Shown: piece by piece, positions 45,173 through 53,243 of the stretch
How the letters are laid out: the number at the start of each line of letters is the position of its first letter
Numbering within the stretch: position 1 is the stretch's first letter
NCBI GenBank assembly: GCA_965214795.1
Contig: OZ243976.1
Coordinates: 3,286,001 to 3,350,000 of the forward strand
Length of the DNA stretch: 64,000 bases
Origin: JAJDXW01 sp965214795
Lineage (GTDB): Bacteria; Pseudomonadota; Gammaproteobacteria; HK1
Reading direction: 5' to 3'
The notes under the pieces: generated by a model
What the model was told of the DNA's origin: nothing
Databases searched by the model: none
The model's input: the letters and a program-made list of their open reading frames with translations, nothing else
Made by a program: the position numbers and the translations under genes

Positions 45173-45763
45173 ATCGATCTTCACGACGAGGCGCATTCCG
45201 CGCCCGAGGACGTTCGCTTCTGCATCCGGTGCGGGAGCGGTCTCACCACCCGGAACGTCGCGGGAAAGCCCCGGCGAGCATGCCTGGCGTGCGACTGGGT
45301 GTATTTCGTCGAGCCGAAGGTGGGGGTGGGGGTCATGGTCGTCGAGGACGACCGACTCCTCCTCGTGCGGCGCGCGATGGAGCCCGAGAAGGGCCGGTGG
45401 AGCCTTCCCGCCGGCTACCTCGAGTACGGAGAGTCCCCGGTCGAGACCGCGGCCCGCGAGGCGCGCGAGGAGACCGGGCTCGTGGTGCGGGTGACAGGCC
45501 TCGTCGACGCGTTTCATAACCCGCCCGGAGCGGGAGCCTCGGTCTTTCTGCTGTATCGCGCCGAGCGCGTGAGCGGGGAGCCGTTCGCGGGCGACGACGC
45601 GGACGCGGCGGCGTTCTTCGGGCGGGACGAGCTCCCCCCCCTCGCCTTCGCGAGCACCTTTGCGGCGGCGGAACGCCTCCCGCCAGCGCCGACGCGAAGC
45701 ACGAAGCCCGATCGCTCCCCCGGAGCGCCCGGGAAGGAACCGGCTTCCGGTCGAGGCTTGTAA
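45173..45763 (+). CDS. Nudix hydrolase with N-terminal zinc ribbon
   Basis: The Nudix box is complete: GYLEYGESPVETAAREAREE followed by TGL. Upstream in the same frame is a four-cysteine zinc ribbon (RFCIRCGSGL ... RRACLACDWVYF), as in the family of ADP-ribose/NAD-type Nudix enzymes. The frame opens after a TGA at 45146 but holds no ATG, GTG or TTG before the ribbon. The first regular start, GTG at 45299, would remove it. I place the start at an ATC at 45173 that has GGGAG eight bases upstream; this is tentative. Substrate is a nucleoside diphosphate derivative, not further defined. Confidence 0.7.
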   Translation: MDLHDEAHSAPEDVRFCIRCGSGLTTRNVAGKPRRACLACDWVYFVEPKVGVGVMVVEDDRLLLVRRAMEPEKGRWSLPAGYLEYGESPVETAAREAREETGLVVRVTGLVDAFHNPPGAGASVFLLYRAERVSGEPFAGDDADAAAFFGRDELPPLAFASTFAAAERLPPAPTRSTKPDRSPGAPGKEPASGRGL

Positions 45764-45966
45764 CCATCACTTGACGAACAAATACACGGTATGAAATCGG
45801 CGGCCACTCGGTGCGATGTCCGGGTTACGCCTTCGGGCTGACCCGACAACTCAGGGTCGGTGGCGAAGACTGTCGAGTGATGGTCATAAGTCCCTTCATT
45901 CCCATCACCCGCCCACATGGCCTCCCGGTCCACATCCATGCGAGCGCGTCCCTCCCGGGAATGCCG

Positions 45967-47094
45967 CTACTCCTCGACCGGCGCGGCGTCGAGCATCGCG
46001 GCGGTTCGGTCCGGGTCGAACAGATCGGCAGGTCCCTTGCGCGTTGTCGGGGCAGCCGCCTTGCCTTTTCCGACCAGGCGTGACTGGCCACCGTCGTCCG
46101 ACAGAGGCTCGTCCCGGTTCCCGTCCCACAGGATGCCGGGGCGGGGAAGCCGATAGTAATTGGAGGGGCTCTCAGGGCCGAGAGCAGGTTTGGCCGTCTC
46201 CCGAGGGTCGCGTACGAAGCGGCCAAGAGCTGCCTCGCAGTAGTCGCGCAGGGTCTCGATACAGGTCCAGCGACGCCCGATGCGCTCACAAACCTCGCCG
46301 GTCACGCAGCTCCCGGCGAAGGGGTCGACCACGAGATCACCGGGATCGGTCAACATGCGGATGAAATACTCAGGCAAATCGGCCGGATAGCGGGCGGGAT
46401 GGGGCTTGAGGCCCTTTTCCTCACAGTAGCGCAGATAGAAGCTGTTGCTTTCGGTGTTGGGAATCGCGATCAGGTTGGGGGGGATCGCAGCGCCGTTGTT
46501 GACGCTGAACTTCTCGCTGATGTCGTGTCCGGAGGGGCGCTTCCTGGCTTGGTACCCCTTGGTCAGCAGCTCGCGCATGCTCGCGCTGTAGGGCTGGAGG
46601 ACTCGCCGGTTGCTCGCCTTCGGCCACGGCGTCTTGGACAGCCACCACACGGTGTTGACGGCGTCCTTGACCCGGACCCGGCGTACCGTGACCCATTCGG
46701 CAGGCGTCGGGAGCTTGGAGGGATTCCACCAGTAGAAATCCTGCGCCAAGTGAAACCCGATCTCCTCGCAGAGCATGATCAACAGCTTGAAGTGGTAGAG
46801 ATTGCGGGTGGGATAACCCTTGTTCCATGCACCGCCGATGTCGATGACCAAGCTGCCGCTATTTTTGAGGATGCGGTGGAATACGCTGGCGAACGGCTTG
46901 AACCAGTCGACGTACTCGTCCGCTTCTACGTTGCCGTAGTCCTTCTTGCGGACCAACCCGAAGGGCGGGCTGGTCATGATCAGGTCGACCGAATCGTCCG
47001 GGCAGGCCGCAAGCACATGGATGCTGTCGCCGTGGACGATCCGTCCGAGAGGCGTCTCGTGGAAGGACTCTGCCCCCGGTCGCGTTTCAGGCAT
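45967..47094 (-). CDS. DNA methyltransferase, beta class (probable N4-cytosine)
   Basis: 375 residues from an ATG at 47094 that overlaps the endonuclease stop by one base (TGATG). Catalytic motif IV is TSPPFG at 41-46, and the SAM-binding motif I is DPFAGSCVTG at about 257-266, giving the IV-before-I order of beta-class enzymes. The S-P-P-F form is typical of N4-cytosine methyltransferases. Between them lies a target-recognition stretch (WWNPSKLPTPAEWVTVRRVR and beyond). The gene is less GC-rich than its surroundings, suggesting transfer. It protects DNA against the linked endonuclease; the recognition site is unknown. Confidence 0.9.
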   Translation of the reverse strand: MPETRPGAESFHETPLGRIVHGDSIHVLAACPDDSVDLIMTSPPFGLVRKKDYGNVEADEYVDWFKPFASVFHRILKNSGSLVIDIGGAWNKGYPTRNLYHFKLLIMLCEEIGFHLAQDFYWWNPSKLPTPAEWVTVRRVRVKDAVNTVWWLSKTPWPKASNRRVLQPYSASMRELLTKGYQARKRPSGHDISEKFSVNNGAAIPPNLIAIPNTESNSFYLRYCEEKGLKPHPARYPADLPEYFIRMLTDPGDLVVDPFAGSCVTGEVCERIGRRWTCIETLRDYCEAALGRFVRDPRETAKPALGPESPSNYYRLPRPGILWDGNRDEPLSDDGGQSRLVGKGKAAAPTTRKGPADLFDPDRTAAMLDAAPVEE

Positions 47095-48476
47095 CACGAT
47101 GTCCCCTGCAGTTCGAGCTTCTTGAGGTCCATGGCGTGGCGGGCCTCTCGAACGAGCACATCGACAATCGCCGCCGGGCGGGCTTCGACAAGGGCGAGGT
47201 CGCGGCCATCCATCATGACGATACACAGATTGGAGTCGGCCATGATCCGATTGGCGTAGCGTCGGGCTTCGCCGCCGATCTCGCCGGTCGAGACCATGAC
47301 GATGGCGTTGCTCTTCAGGAAATGGGTGAGTCCGACTTCCTTCGCCACGTCGTCGAGCGACACCCGGGCCGTGTTCTTGCACTGAACCTGCCAGCGGGAG
47401 AACACGAGCCGTACGCTCTCGAAGATCAGATCGACCTCGGCGCCGCCGGTCGCACTGCCGCGTAGCCGCGTGGCCACGTAGGTGAGGTCAATGAGGCGCA
47501 TGAGCTTGAAGGCCAAGGCTTCGAGCGCAAGCCCCCGAACATGGGGGTCCCTTGATTCCAGCTCCTTGCGGACCTCTCGGAGGGGCCTGCGCAGCAAGGG
47601 CCGCAGGTCTGACCGGGTCTGCCGCTCCAGCTGCTCGACGAGCGGTGCAACGATCTCGCTCACCAGCTGGCCGGTCGCGGTTACCAGGAACGGTTTCGCC
47701 CCGCGACCGGCCTCCCTGGTGCCGCGCTCCAGGGTAATGTAGCCGGCATCCCGGAGCGGGTACAGAATCTGCTTGGGCAGGTTTTTCTCATTGAAGGAGG
47801 CGCCATAGGTAGCGGCGGCCAGCTTCTCGATATCGTTGGAGGCGTGCGGACCGCCACCGTCCAGATTGGCGAGTGTCTTCAGGTAGGCGCGCTGTTCCGG
47901 CGTGAAGGCGGCGAGCGCCTCGAATTCCTCCATGGTGAGACCGAGGATCTCCTCCACACGCGCCTGATCCACCCGATAGCCCGCGACAAAGACGCCAGCC
48001 CGTTCAAGCCAGAGACGCAAGGTGCTCATGTGCTTTCCACCGCGCGGGACGGTGATGCCGCGTTCGAGGAGCCAGCGGCGCAGCTTGTTGAGATCGATCT
48101 CTTCACCAGCCGCGTGCATGTCGAGGATGCACTGGATGAAATTCATGCCGTGGCAGTTCCTGAGGATGTGCCGGGCCAAGGCTTCGTGCAGGGTTCGCTC
48201 GTCTCCGCGAAGACCGTGGAGTGCTTCACCGGCCTCGCTGAGCGTGGCGTCCTTCTCTCCGATGAGACCATAGGCGCGAAGCGAAAGCTTCGTATTGTTG
48301 GCGAGCTTGTTCTTGTTGTAGCCGGAGGTCTCCCGCCCGGCGAAGTACCGGGCACAGACCGCATCCTCGAAGGCTTTCCAGTCGGGTCCGTGCCGGTGGG
48401 CCAGCTCCAGCAGGAACGGAAGATCCACCTGCGCGGGCGAAAACTCGCTCCCGAACGGAAGGTCGCTGCGCGGCAT
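47094..48476 (-). CDS. Restriction endonuclease with Mrr-like catalytic domain
   Basis: 460 residues from an ATG at 48476 with GGAGG six bases upstream. The N-terminal ~300 residues look like winged-helix or helical DNA-binding modules (LANNTKLSLRAYGLIGEKDA, LNKLRRWLLERGITVPRGGK, ILYPLRDAGYITLERGTREA). The C-terminal part has a PD-(D/E)XK-like site: Glu319 in ALEALAFKLMRLID, Asp349 in GGAEVDLIFES and QVQCK (363-367), the QxK form seen in Mrr-type nucleases. It lies directly upstream of and overlaps the methyltransferase gene, giving a two-gene restriction-modification unit. Type II is most likely. Confidence 0.8.
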   Translation of the reverse strand: MPRSDLPFGSEFSPAQVDLPFLLELAHRHGPDWKAFEDAVCARYFAGRETSGYNKNKLANNTKLSLRAYGLIGEKDATLSEAGEALHGLRGDERTLHEALARHILRNCHGMNFIQCILDMHAAGEEIDLNKLRRWLLERGITVPRGGKHMSTLRLWLERAGVFVAGYRVDQARVEEILGLTMEEFEALAAFTPEQRAYLKTLANLDGGGPHASNDIEKLAAATYGASFNEKNLPKQILYPLRDAGYITLERGTREAGRGAKPFLVTATGQLVSEIVAPLVEQLERQTRSDLRPLLRRPLREVRKELESRDPHVRGLALEALAFKLMRLIDLTYVATRLRGSATGGAEVDLIFESVRLVFSRWQVQCKNTARVSLDDVAKEVGLTHFLKSNAIVMVSTGEIGGEARRYANRIMADSNLCIVMMDGRDLALVEARPAAIVDVLVREARHAMDLKKLELQGTS

Positions 48477-48491
48477 CGACCACCTCCGGGT

Positions 48492-48692
48492 TTACGCGCC
48501 GCCGGGTTCGACGTGCCTGGCGGTCAAGCGCAGCGGAAGCCGGGTATCCTCGTTGCGATGACGTTCGAGGAAATCCGCCACGGCCTGACGGACGAGCCAA
48601 GCCATGGAAATGCGGTGCTCCTCGGCCATCGCCGCGAGAGTGGCGTACTCCCGGTCGTCGAGAGCGACTGAGAATCGGGTCTTGGCTGCCAT
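48492..48692 (-). CDS. Small ribbon-helix-helix protein ahead of the restriction genes
   Basis: 66 residues from the ATG at 48692. MAAKTRFSVALDDREYATLA and AEEHRISMAWLVRQAVADFL form a CopG/Arc-type strand-helix-helix. It is the first gene of the restriction operon (15 bases before the endonuclease). It probably acts as transcriptional regulator in place of the usual helix-turn-helix C protein. An antitoxin-like origin is also possible. The target site was not identified. Confidence 0.75.
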   Translation of the reverse strand: MAAKTRFSVALDDREYATLAAMAEEHRISMAWLVRQAVADFLERHRNEDTRLPLRLTARHVEPGGA

Positions 48693-48811
48693 GAGGCGCT
48701 CGTTCGCATGAGTGAGGCAGATTGAAGCATAGTAAATCAGACGGGTGCAAGGTGGTGTGGAGCGAACCAACGACCCATCCGATGATCCCGGGGGTCCGGC
48801 CCAGGTTGATT

Positions 48812-48907
48812 AATTTTCTCGATCGTATCCAATAAATTCAATTATTTATATCGATTTCGGATCTCTTCGCCCGAAGTCGTCATCAACCGAAGAAAGAGAT
48901 TCTGCCC
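48812..48907 (+). repeat. Dispersed repeat family 1, copy C
   Basis: Starts TAATTTTCTCGATCGTATCC and AATAAATTCAATTATTTATA, then the stem TCTTCGCCCGAAG, GTCGTCATCAACCGAAGAAA and GAGATTCTGC, where similarity stops. It lacks the last ~50 bases of copy A. It sits between the restriction island and the ACT-domain gene. Confidence 0.85.
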
Positions 48908-49056
48908 CCCGTCCCGGCCGTCAGGCCCCCGGCCGCGCCCCCTCCGCTGCGGCTCGAACCCCACCCCGCCCGGCGAATGGAGCCGGGCTGCTGGTGGAAT
49001 CCCTCGTCGCCGAAGGCGTGGACCTTCTTCCCGTCGCAACGAATTGGAACCCGCTC

Positions 49057-49356
49057 ATGGAACTCCTTCACAGCTTTCAGATCCGGGCCTGGCACTCGCC
49101 CCCCGCGATCGCCCGCATCCTCCTCGTGCTGTCGCGGCGGCGCCTGCGCGCGGAGGAGATCCATGTCGCGGTGGCCGGCGATCCGGGGTTCGACGACATC
49201 GAGATCCGGGTGCGGACGGACGACGCGGCGGCCGAGCGGCTCCGGCACCAGTTCGCGCGGGTGGTCGAGGTGGTCGCCGTCCGGCACACCGAGAGCCTTC
49301 CCGTCGAACAGGCGCCGGGGCCTCCGGTCGCCATGCCGTTCGCGGCCGGGGACTGA
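49057..49356 (+). CDS. Orphan ACT-domain protein, IlvM-like
   Basis: 99 residues from the ATG at 49057. SFQIRAWHSPPAIARILLVL, RRRLRAEEIHVAVAGDPGFD and IEIRVRTDDAAAERLRHQFA followed by RVVEVVAVRHTES follow the ACT fold of acetolactate synthase small subunits of the IlvM type (about 85 residues). IlvM gives valine sensitivity control to a large subunit, yet no ilvG/ilvI-like gene is next to it. It precedes ridA-leuC-leuD, so a branched-chain amino-acid role is probable. A longer start at 48994 is possible but not conserved. Confidence 0.65.
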   Translation: MELLHSFQIRAWHSPPAIARILLVLSRRRLRAEEIHVAVAGDPGFDDIEIRVRTDDAAAERLRHQFARVVEVVAVRHTESLPVEQAPGPPVAMPFAAGD

Positions 49357-49399
49357 GCCCGCCCGATCGACATCTCCGCATCCCGGTGCGGAGACACTG

Positions 49400-49665
49400 G
49401 CCGGGAAATCTCACCCCCTTTCGTCGCGCGGGCGCCGAAACGGTTCGGGTGGCGGATCGCACGGACCGAAAGGAGCGCCTGCGCGCTGCTGAAGGCGTAG
49501 CCCACCCTGGCGCGCGCGGTCGAAGCGCTCCGAACGAGTACATGTCTATGATCAGGGGGTTGCCGACCCTGGCGCGTGCGCGCGGTCGAAGCGGCTCGAG
49601 GGAGTGCGGCCCGCCGCCGCGCAGGGATCGGTGTCCGCAGCAGAAAGCGGGTGAGATTTCCGGGC
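49400..49665. repeat. Dispersed repeat family 3, copy b, with terminal inverted repeats
   Basis: Begins GCCGGGAAATCTCACCC (49400-49416) and ends GGGTGAGATTTCCGGGC (49649-49665), nearly perfect inverted repeats of 17 bases. The interior holds two related blocks (CCCTGGCGCGCGCGGTCGAA and CCTGGCGCGTGCGCGCGGTC) that also occur in copies a and c. No open frame; MITE-like. It ends 33 bases before ridA. Confidence 0.8.
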
Positions 49666-49698
49666 TAGAATGGCGGCAGACCTCAACCGAGCACCGCC

Positions 49699-50049
49699 AT
49701 GACCATCTCCCGCATCGACGTCGGCCCCCGCATGAGCCAGGCCGTCGTGCACGGCGACACCGTGTACCTCGCCGGCGTGGTCGCCCAGGACGCGCCGGGC
49801 GCCTCCATCGCGGACCAGACCCGCTCCATCCTCGCCCGGATCGACGACCTCCTCGCCCAGGCCGGAAGCGACAAGTCGAAGCTGCTGTCGGCCACCATCT
49901 GGATCACCGACATGCGCTACTTCGCGGAGATGAACGGGGTATGGGACGCCTGGATCGACCCCGCGAACCCGCCCTGCCGCGCCTGCGTCGAAGCCCGCCT
50001 CGCGGCGACTCACTTCAACGTCGAGATCATGGTCACCGCCGCGGCCTGA
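49699..50049 (+). CDS. ridA: RidA family enamine/imine deaminase
   Basis: 116 residues. The YjgF/RidA pattern is present: MSQAVVHGDTVYLAGVVAQD, TRSILARIDDLLAQAGSDKS, ATIWITDMRYFAEMNGVWDA and the substrate-binding arginine in CRACVEARLAATHFNVEIM. It removes reactive enamines released by PLP enzymes such as threonine dehydratase, which fits its place beside leucine genes. Start ATG at 49699 lies just after the family-3 repeat, so its promoter is likely in or after that element. Confidence 0.93.
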   Translation: MTISRIDVGPRMSQAVVHGDTVYLAGVVAQDAPGASIADQTRSILARIDDLLAQAGSDKSKLLSATIWITDMRYFAEMNGVWDAWIDPANPPCRACVEARLAATHFNVEIMVTAAA

Positions 50050-50094
50050 TCCGTACCGGGGCGGAAGGCTGCCGCCGGACTCGGCCCGAAGCAC

Positions 50095-51510
50095 GTGGCG
50101 AAGACCCTCTTCGACCGGATCTGGGACGCCCACGTCGTCGCGGAGACGCCGGGGGGGACCCTCCTCTACATCGACCGCCATCTCGGCCACGATGGATCGT
50201 CGCGGGCGCTACGCATGCTCGCGGAACGCGGGCTTCCCATCCGCCGTCCCGACAAGACCCTCATCGTGCTCGATCACGTGGTCCCCACCGTCAATCAGGC
50301 CGCGCCCGTCCTCGAGCCCCGCATGCGCGAGATGCTGGACACGGTGCGGGCGGAAGCGGCCCGCTTTCGTATCGAGAACTTCTTCGACCTCACCGATCCC
50401 CGCAACGGCATCTCGCACATCACGGGACCGGAGCAGGGGTTCGCCCTCCCCGGCACCACCCTCGTGTGCGGCGACTCCCACACCTCGACGCACGGGGCGT
50501 TCGGGGCCCTCGCGTTCGGGATCGGCGCCTCGGAGGTCGAACACGTCTTCGCCACCCAAGCTCTCCTCCAGCGACGGCCGGGGACCATGCTCGTCGAGCT
50601 GGACGGGCGGCGGCCCGAAGGGGTTCACGCGAAGGACGTGATCCTCGCCCTCATCGGGCGGATCGGGATCGGCGGCGGGACCGGCCGCGTCATCGAGTAC
50701 GCGGGCGGGGCGATCCGTGCGATGAGCATGGAAGAGCGGATGACGGTGTGCAACATGACCATCGAAGCGGGCGCGCGGGCGGGGATGGTGGCGCCCGACG
50801 ACACGACGTTCGAGTACCTCTCCGGAAAGCCGCTCGCGCCGTCCGGCGTCCACCGGAAGGCGGCCCTCGCCTTCTGGCGCACCCTCTCCTCGGACCCGGA
50901 CGCCTCGTTCGACCGGCGGGTCTCGATGCGGGTGGACCGCCTTGCTCCCCAGGTCACCTGGGGCACGAACCCGTCCATGGTCGCCGGCGTCGACGGGGCG
51001 GTGCCGAAGGCGGCGGACGCGGCCGACGCGAACGAGGCGGCGGCTTGGGTACGCGCCCTCGAGTACATGGACCTCGAACCCGGCACCCGCCTGGAAGACG
51101 TCCGCCTCGACCGGGTGTTCATCGGCTCGTGCACCAACAGCCGGCTCTCCGACCTTCGCATCGCCGCGGGCTACGTCAAGGGGCGCCGGGTGTCCGGCGC
51201 GGTGCACGCCATGGTGGTTCCGGGGAGTGGGCTCGTGAAGCGGGCCGCGGAAACGGAAGGACTCGACCGGGTCTTTCGCGAGGCCGGGTTCGAGTGGCGC
51301 GAGCCCGGATGCTCGATGTGCGTCGGCATGAACGGCGACCTCCTTGCGCCGGGGGAGCGGTGCGCCTCGACCAGCAACCGGAACTTCGAGGGGCGCCAGG
51401 GGCGGGGCGGGCGAACCCACCTCGTGAGCCCCGCGACGGCGGCGTGCGCCGCGGTCTCGGGGCGCTTCATCGACGTCCGCGGGGTCGAGCCGGTCGCCCT
51501 CCCGGCCTGA
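50095..51510 (+). CDS. leuC: 3-isopropylmalate dehydratase large subunit
   Basis: 471 residues from a GTG at 50095. An aconitase-fold enzyme of leucine synthesis that isomerises isopropylmalate with LeuD. The 4Fe-4S cysteines are in FIGSCTNSRLSDLRIAA and GCSMCVGMNGD; other blocks are LYIDRHLGHDGSSRAL, CGDSHTSTHGAFGALAFGIG and TSNRNFEGRQGRGGRTHLVS. Typical length. The small subunit gene is 451 bases downstream rather than adjacent, because a retropepsin-like gene lies in between. Confidence 0.97.
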   Translation: MAKTLFDRIWDAHVVAETPGGTLLYIDRHLGHDGSSRALRMLAERGLPIRRPDKTLIVLDHVVPTVNQAAPVLEPRMREMLDTVRAEAARFRIENFFDLTDPRNGISHITGPEQGFALPGTTLVCGDSHTSTHGAFGALAFGIGASEVEHVFATQALLQRRPGTMLVELDGRRPEGVHAKDVILALIGRIGIGGGTGRVIEYAGGAIRAMSMEERMTVCNMTIEAGARAGMVAPDDTTFEYLSGKPLAPSGVHRKAALAFWRTLSSDPDASFDRRVSMRVDRLAPQVTWGTNPSMVAGVDGAVPKAADAADANEAAAWVRALEYMDLEPGTRLEDVRLDRVFIGSCTNSRLSDLRIAAGYVKGRRVSGAVHAMVVPGSGLVKRAAETEGLDRVFREAGFEWREPGCSMCVGMNGDLLAPGERCASTSNRNFEGRQGRGGRTHLVSPATAACAAVSGRFIDVRGVEPVALPA

Positions 51511-51523
51511 GAAGGAGAGACCG

Positions 51524-51913
51524 ATGGGGCGAATCGTTGTCCGGACGAAGATCACCAATCTGCTCGACGAGGACAAATCCATATGGTGCGGGATGCTCGT
51601 GGACACGGGAGCGGGGGCCTTGATCCTTCCCTCGGCATGGAAGGAACGGCTCGGAAAGTTCAAGCGATCCGAGACCGTCGAGCTGCAACTGGTCAACCAG
51701 CAGGTGTTGCGGGGAGAAGCCTGCTGGCCCGTCGAAGTCGGAATCGAGGGCTTCCGCCCGATATCGAACGAGGTGATCTTCGTGGACATGGATTCGGGAG
51801 ATGATGACGAATACGAACCTCTTCTGGGCTACGTCATTCTGGAGCAGGCACAGGCGGCCGTGGACATGATCGGGCACCGCCTGGTTCCGGTCCGATACAT
51901 CGGCATGAAATAG
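51524..51913 (+). CDS. Retropepsin-like (clan AA) aspartic protease family protein
   Basis: 129 residues with AAGGAGA upstream. The single-domain retropepsin signature is GMLVDTGAGALILPSAWKER with Asp27 in DTGA; the second hydrophobic-hydrophobic-Gly element is PLLGYVILEQA near residue 98, followed by helix VDMIGHRLVP. Such proteins dimerise to form an active site. It sits 13 bases after leuC and 48 bases before leuD, co-directional, and looks less GC-rich than both (AT-rich codons such as GAA/GAT are frequent). It is therefore probably an insertion into the operon, perhaps with a regulatory role. Substrate unknown. Confidence 0.8.
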   Translation: MGRIVVRTKITNLLDEDKSIWCGMLVDTGAGALILPSAWKERLGKFKRSETVELQLVNQQVLRGEACWPVEVGIEGFRPISNEVIFVDMDSGDDDEYEPLLGYVILEQAQAAVDMIGHRLVPVRYIGMK

Positions 51914-51961
51914 AGGTGCTGCGACGGCACCTCGCGGGCGGTTGAGAGAGCGGAGCGGACC

Positions 51962-52576
51962 ATGGAACCGTTCGACGTGCATACCGGGGTCGCGGCGCCC
52001 CTCGCCCGCGTCAACGTCGACACCGACCAGATCATCCCGAAGCAATACCTGACGAGCACGGGAAGGGACGGCCTCGACACGGGGCTCTTCCACGACTGGC
52101 GCTATCTCGGCGGCGACCCGTCCCGCCCCGATCCCGCCTTCGTGCTCAACCGGCCCCGTTATCGCGGCGCGAGCGTCCTCGTCGCCGGGGACAACTTCGG
52201 CTGCGGATCGAGCCGCGAGCACGCTCCGTGGGCGCTGTTGGCGTGGGGCTTCCGCTGCGTGGTCTCGACGAGCTTCGCGGACATCTTCTACAACAACTCG
52301 ATCAAGAACGGCCTGCTGCCGGCGGTCGTGGCACCCGGCGACCTCGAGCGGCTCCTGGAGGAGATCGAAGCGGCGCCCGGGCTCGCCGTCACCGCCGACC
52401 TTTCCACCCGCTCCCTCGCCACCTCGGCCGGCTCGCGCTTCGAGTTCGCGATCCCCGACCACACCCGCCACGCCCTCGCCCAAGGACTGGACGACCTCGA
52501 GATCACCCTGCAACATGCAGATGCAATCGCCGCGTTCGAGGCCCGGAGCCGCGAACGCTTTCCCTGGCTCGGCTGA
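51962..52576 (+). CDS. leuD: 3-isopropylmalate dehydratase small subunit
   Basis: 204 residues from the ATG at 51962. Partner of LeuC; swivelling domain with VNVDTDQIIPKQYLTSTGRD, GASVLVAGDNFGCGSSREHA, PWALLAWGFRCVVSTSFADI and FYNNSIKNGLLPAVV. Length is normal. Co-directional with leuC and the intervening protease-like gene. leuB, often next, is absent; a GST gene follows 17 bases later. Confidence 0.97.
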   Translation: MEPFDVHTGVAAPLARVNVDTDQIIPKQYLTSTGRDGLDTGLFHDWRYLGGDPSRPDPAFVLNRPRYRGASVLVAGDNFGCGSSREHAPWALLAWGFRCVVSTSFADIFYNNSIKNGLLPAVVAPGDLERLLEEIEAAPGLAVTADLSTRSLATSAGSRFEFAIPDHTRHALAQGLDDLEITLQHADAIAAFEARSRERFPWLG

Positions 52577-52593
52577 CCAGCCAAGGACCCTCG

Positions 52594-53205
52594 ATGAAGC
52601 TCTACCACAGCGCCGCCTCCCCGTTCGTTCGCAAGGCCCTCGTGGCCGCCCACGAGACCGGTCTCGCCGAACGGATCGAGATTGCCACCATCGCCCTCAC
52701 CCCGACCGCGAGCAATCCGGAGCTCGACCGGGAGAACCCCATCGGCAAGATCCCGGCCCTCGTCCTCGCGGACGGGACCACCCTCTTCGACTCCCGCGTC
52801 ATCTGCGAGTACCTCGACACCCGGCACGGCGGCCCCCGCCTCTTTCCCGCGAGCGGGCCGACGCGCTGGACCGCACTCCGCCGCCAGGCGCTCGCGGACG
52901 GGCTCCTCGACGCGGCGATCCTCTGCCGCTACGAGACCTTCCTCCGCCCCGAGGAGCGCCGGTGGGAAGACTGGGTCGACGGCCAGCGGGCAAAGTTCCG
53001 CCGGACCCTCGACGCGCTCGAAGGCGAGGCGGACAGCTTCGGCGATACGGTGGACATCGGCACCATCGCGGCCGCCTGCGCCGCCGACTATCTCGACTTC
53101 CGGTCGCTCGACGACGGATGGCGCGAGCACCGGCCCCGCCTCGCCGCCTGGCTCGAGGGGTTCGCGGCGCGGCCCTCGATGCAGGCGACGCGCCCCGCCG
53201 CCTGA
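52594..53205 (+). CDS. Glutathione S-transferase family protein
   Basis: 203 residues from the ATG at 52594. Thioredoxin-like N-domain: MKLYHSAASPFVRKALVAAH with the serine/cysteine position filled by Ser, NPIGKIPALVLADGTTLFDS (cis-proline and Asp-Ser glutathione contact), ICEYLDTRHG. All-helical C-domain: RRQALADGLLDAAILCRYET and DIGTIAAACAADYLDFRSLD. This resembles the GstB/YibF-like bacterial group. It follows leuD closely but has no obvious link to leucine synthesis; substrate unknown. Confidence 0.92.
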   Translation: MKLYHSAASPFVRKALVAAHETGLAERIEIATIALTPTASNPELDRENPIGKIPALVLADGTTLFDSRVICEYLDTRHGGPRLFPASGPTRWTALRRQALADGLLDAAILCRYETFLRPEERRWEDWVDGQRAKFRRTLDALEGEADSFGDTVDIGTIAAACAADYLDFRSLDDGWREHRPRLAAWLEGFAARPSMQATRPAA

Positions 53206-53243
53206 GCGGCCGGATCGACCCGCCCCCGCCCCGGCCGACCCCG

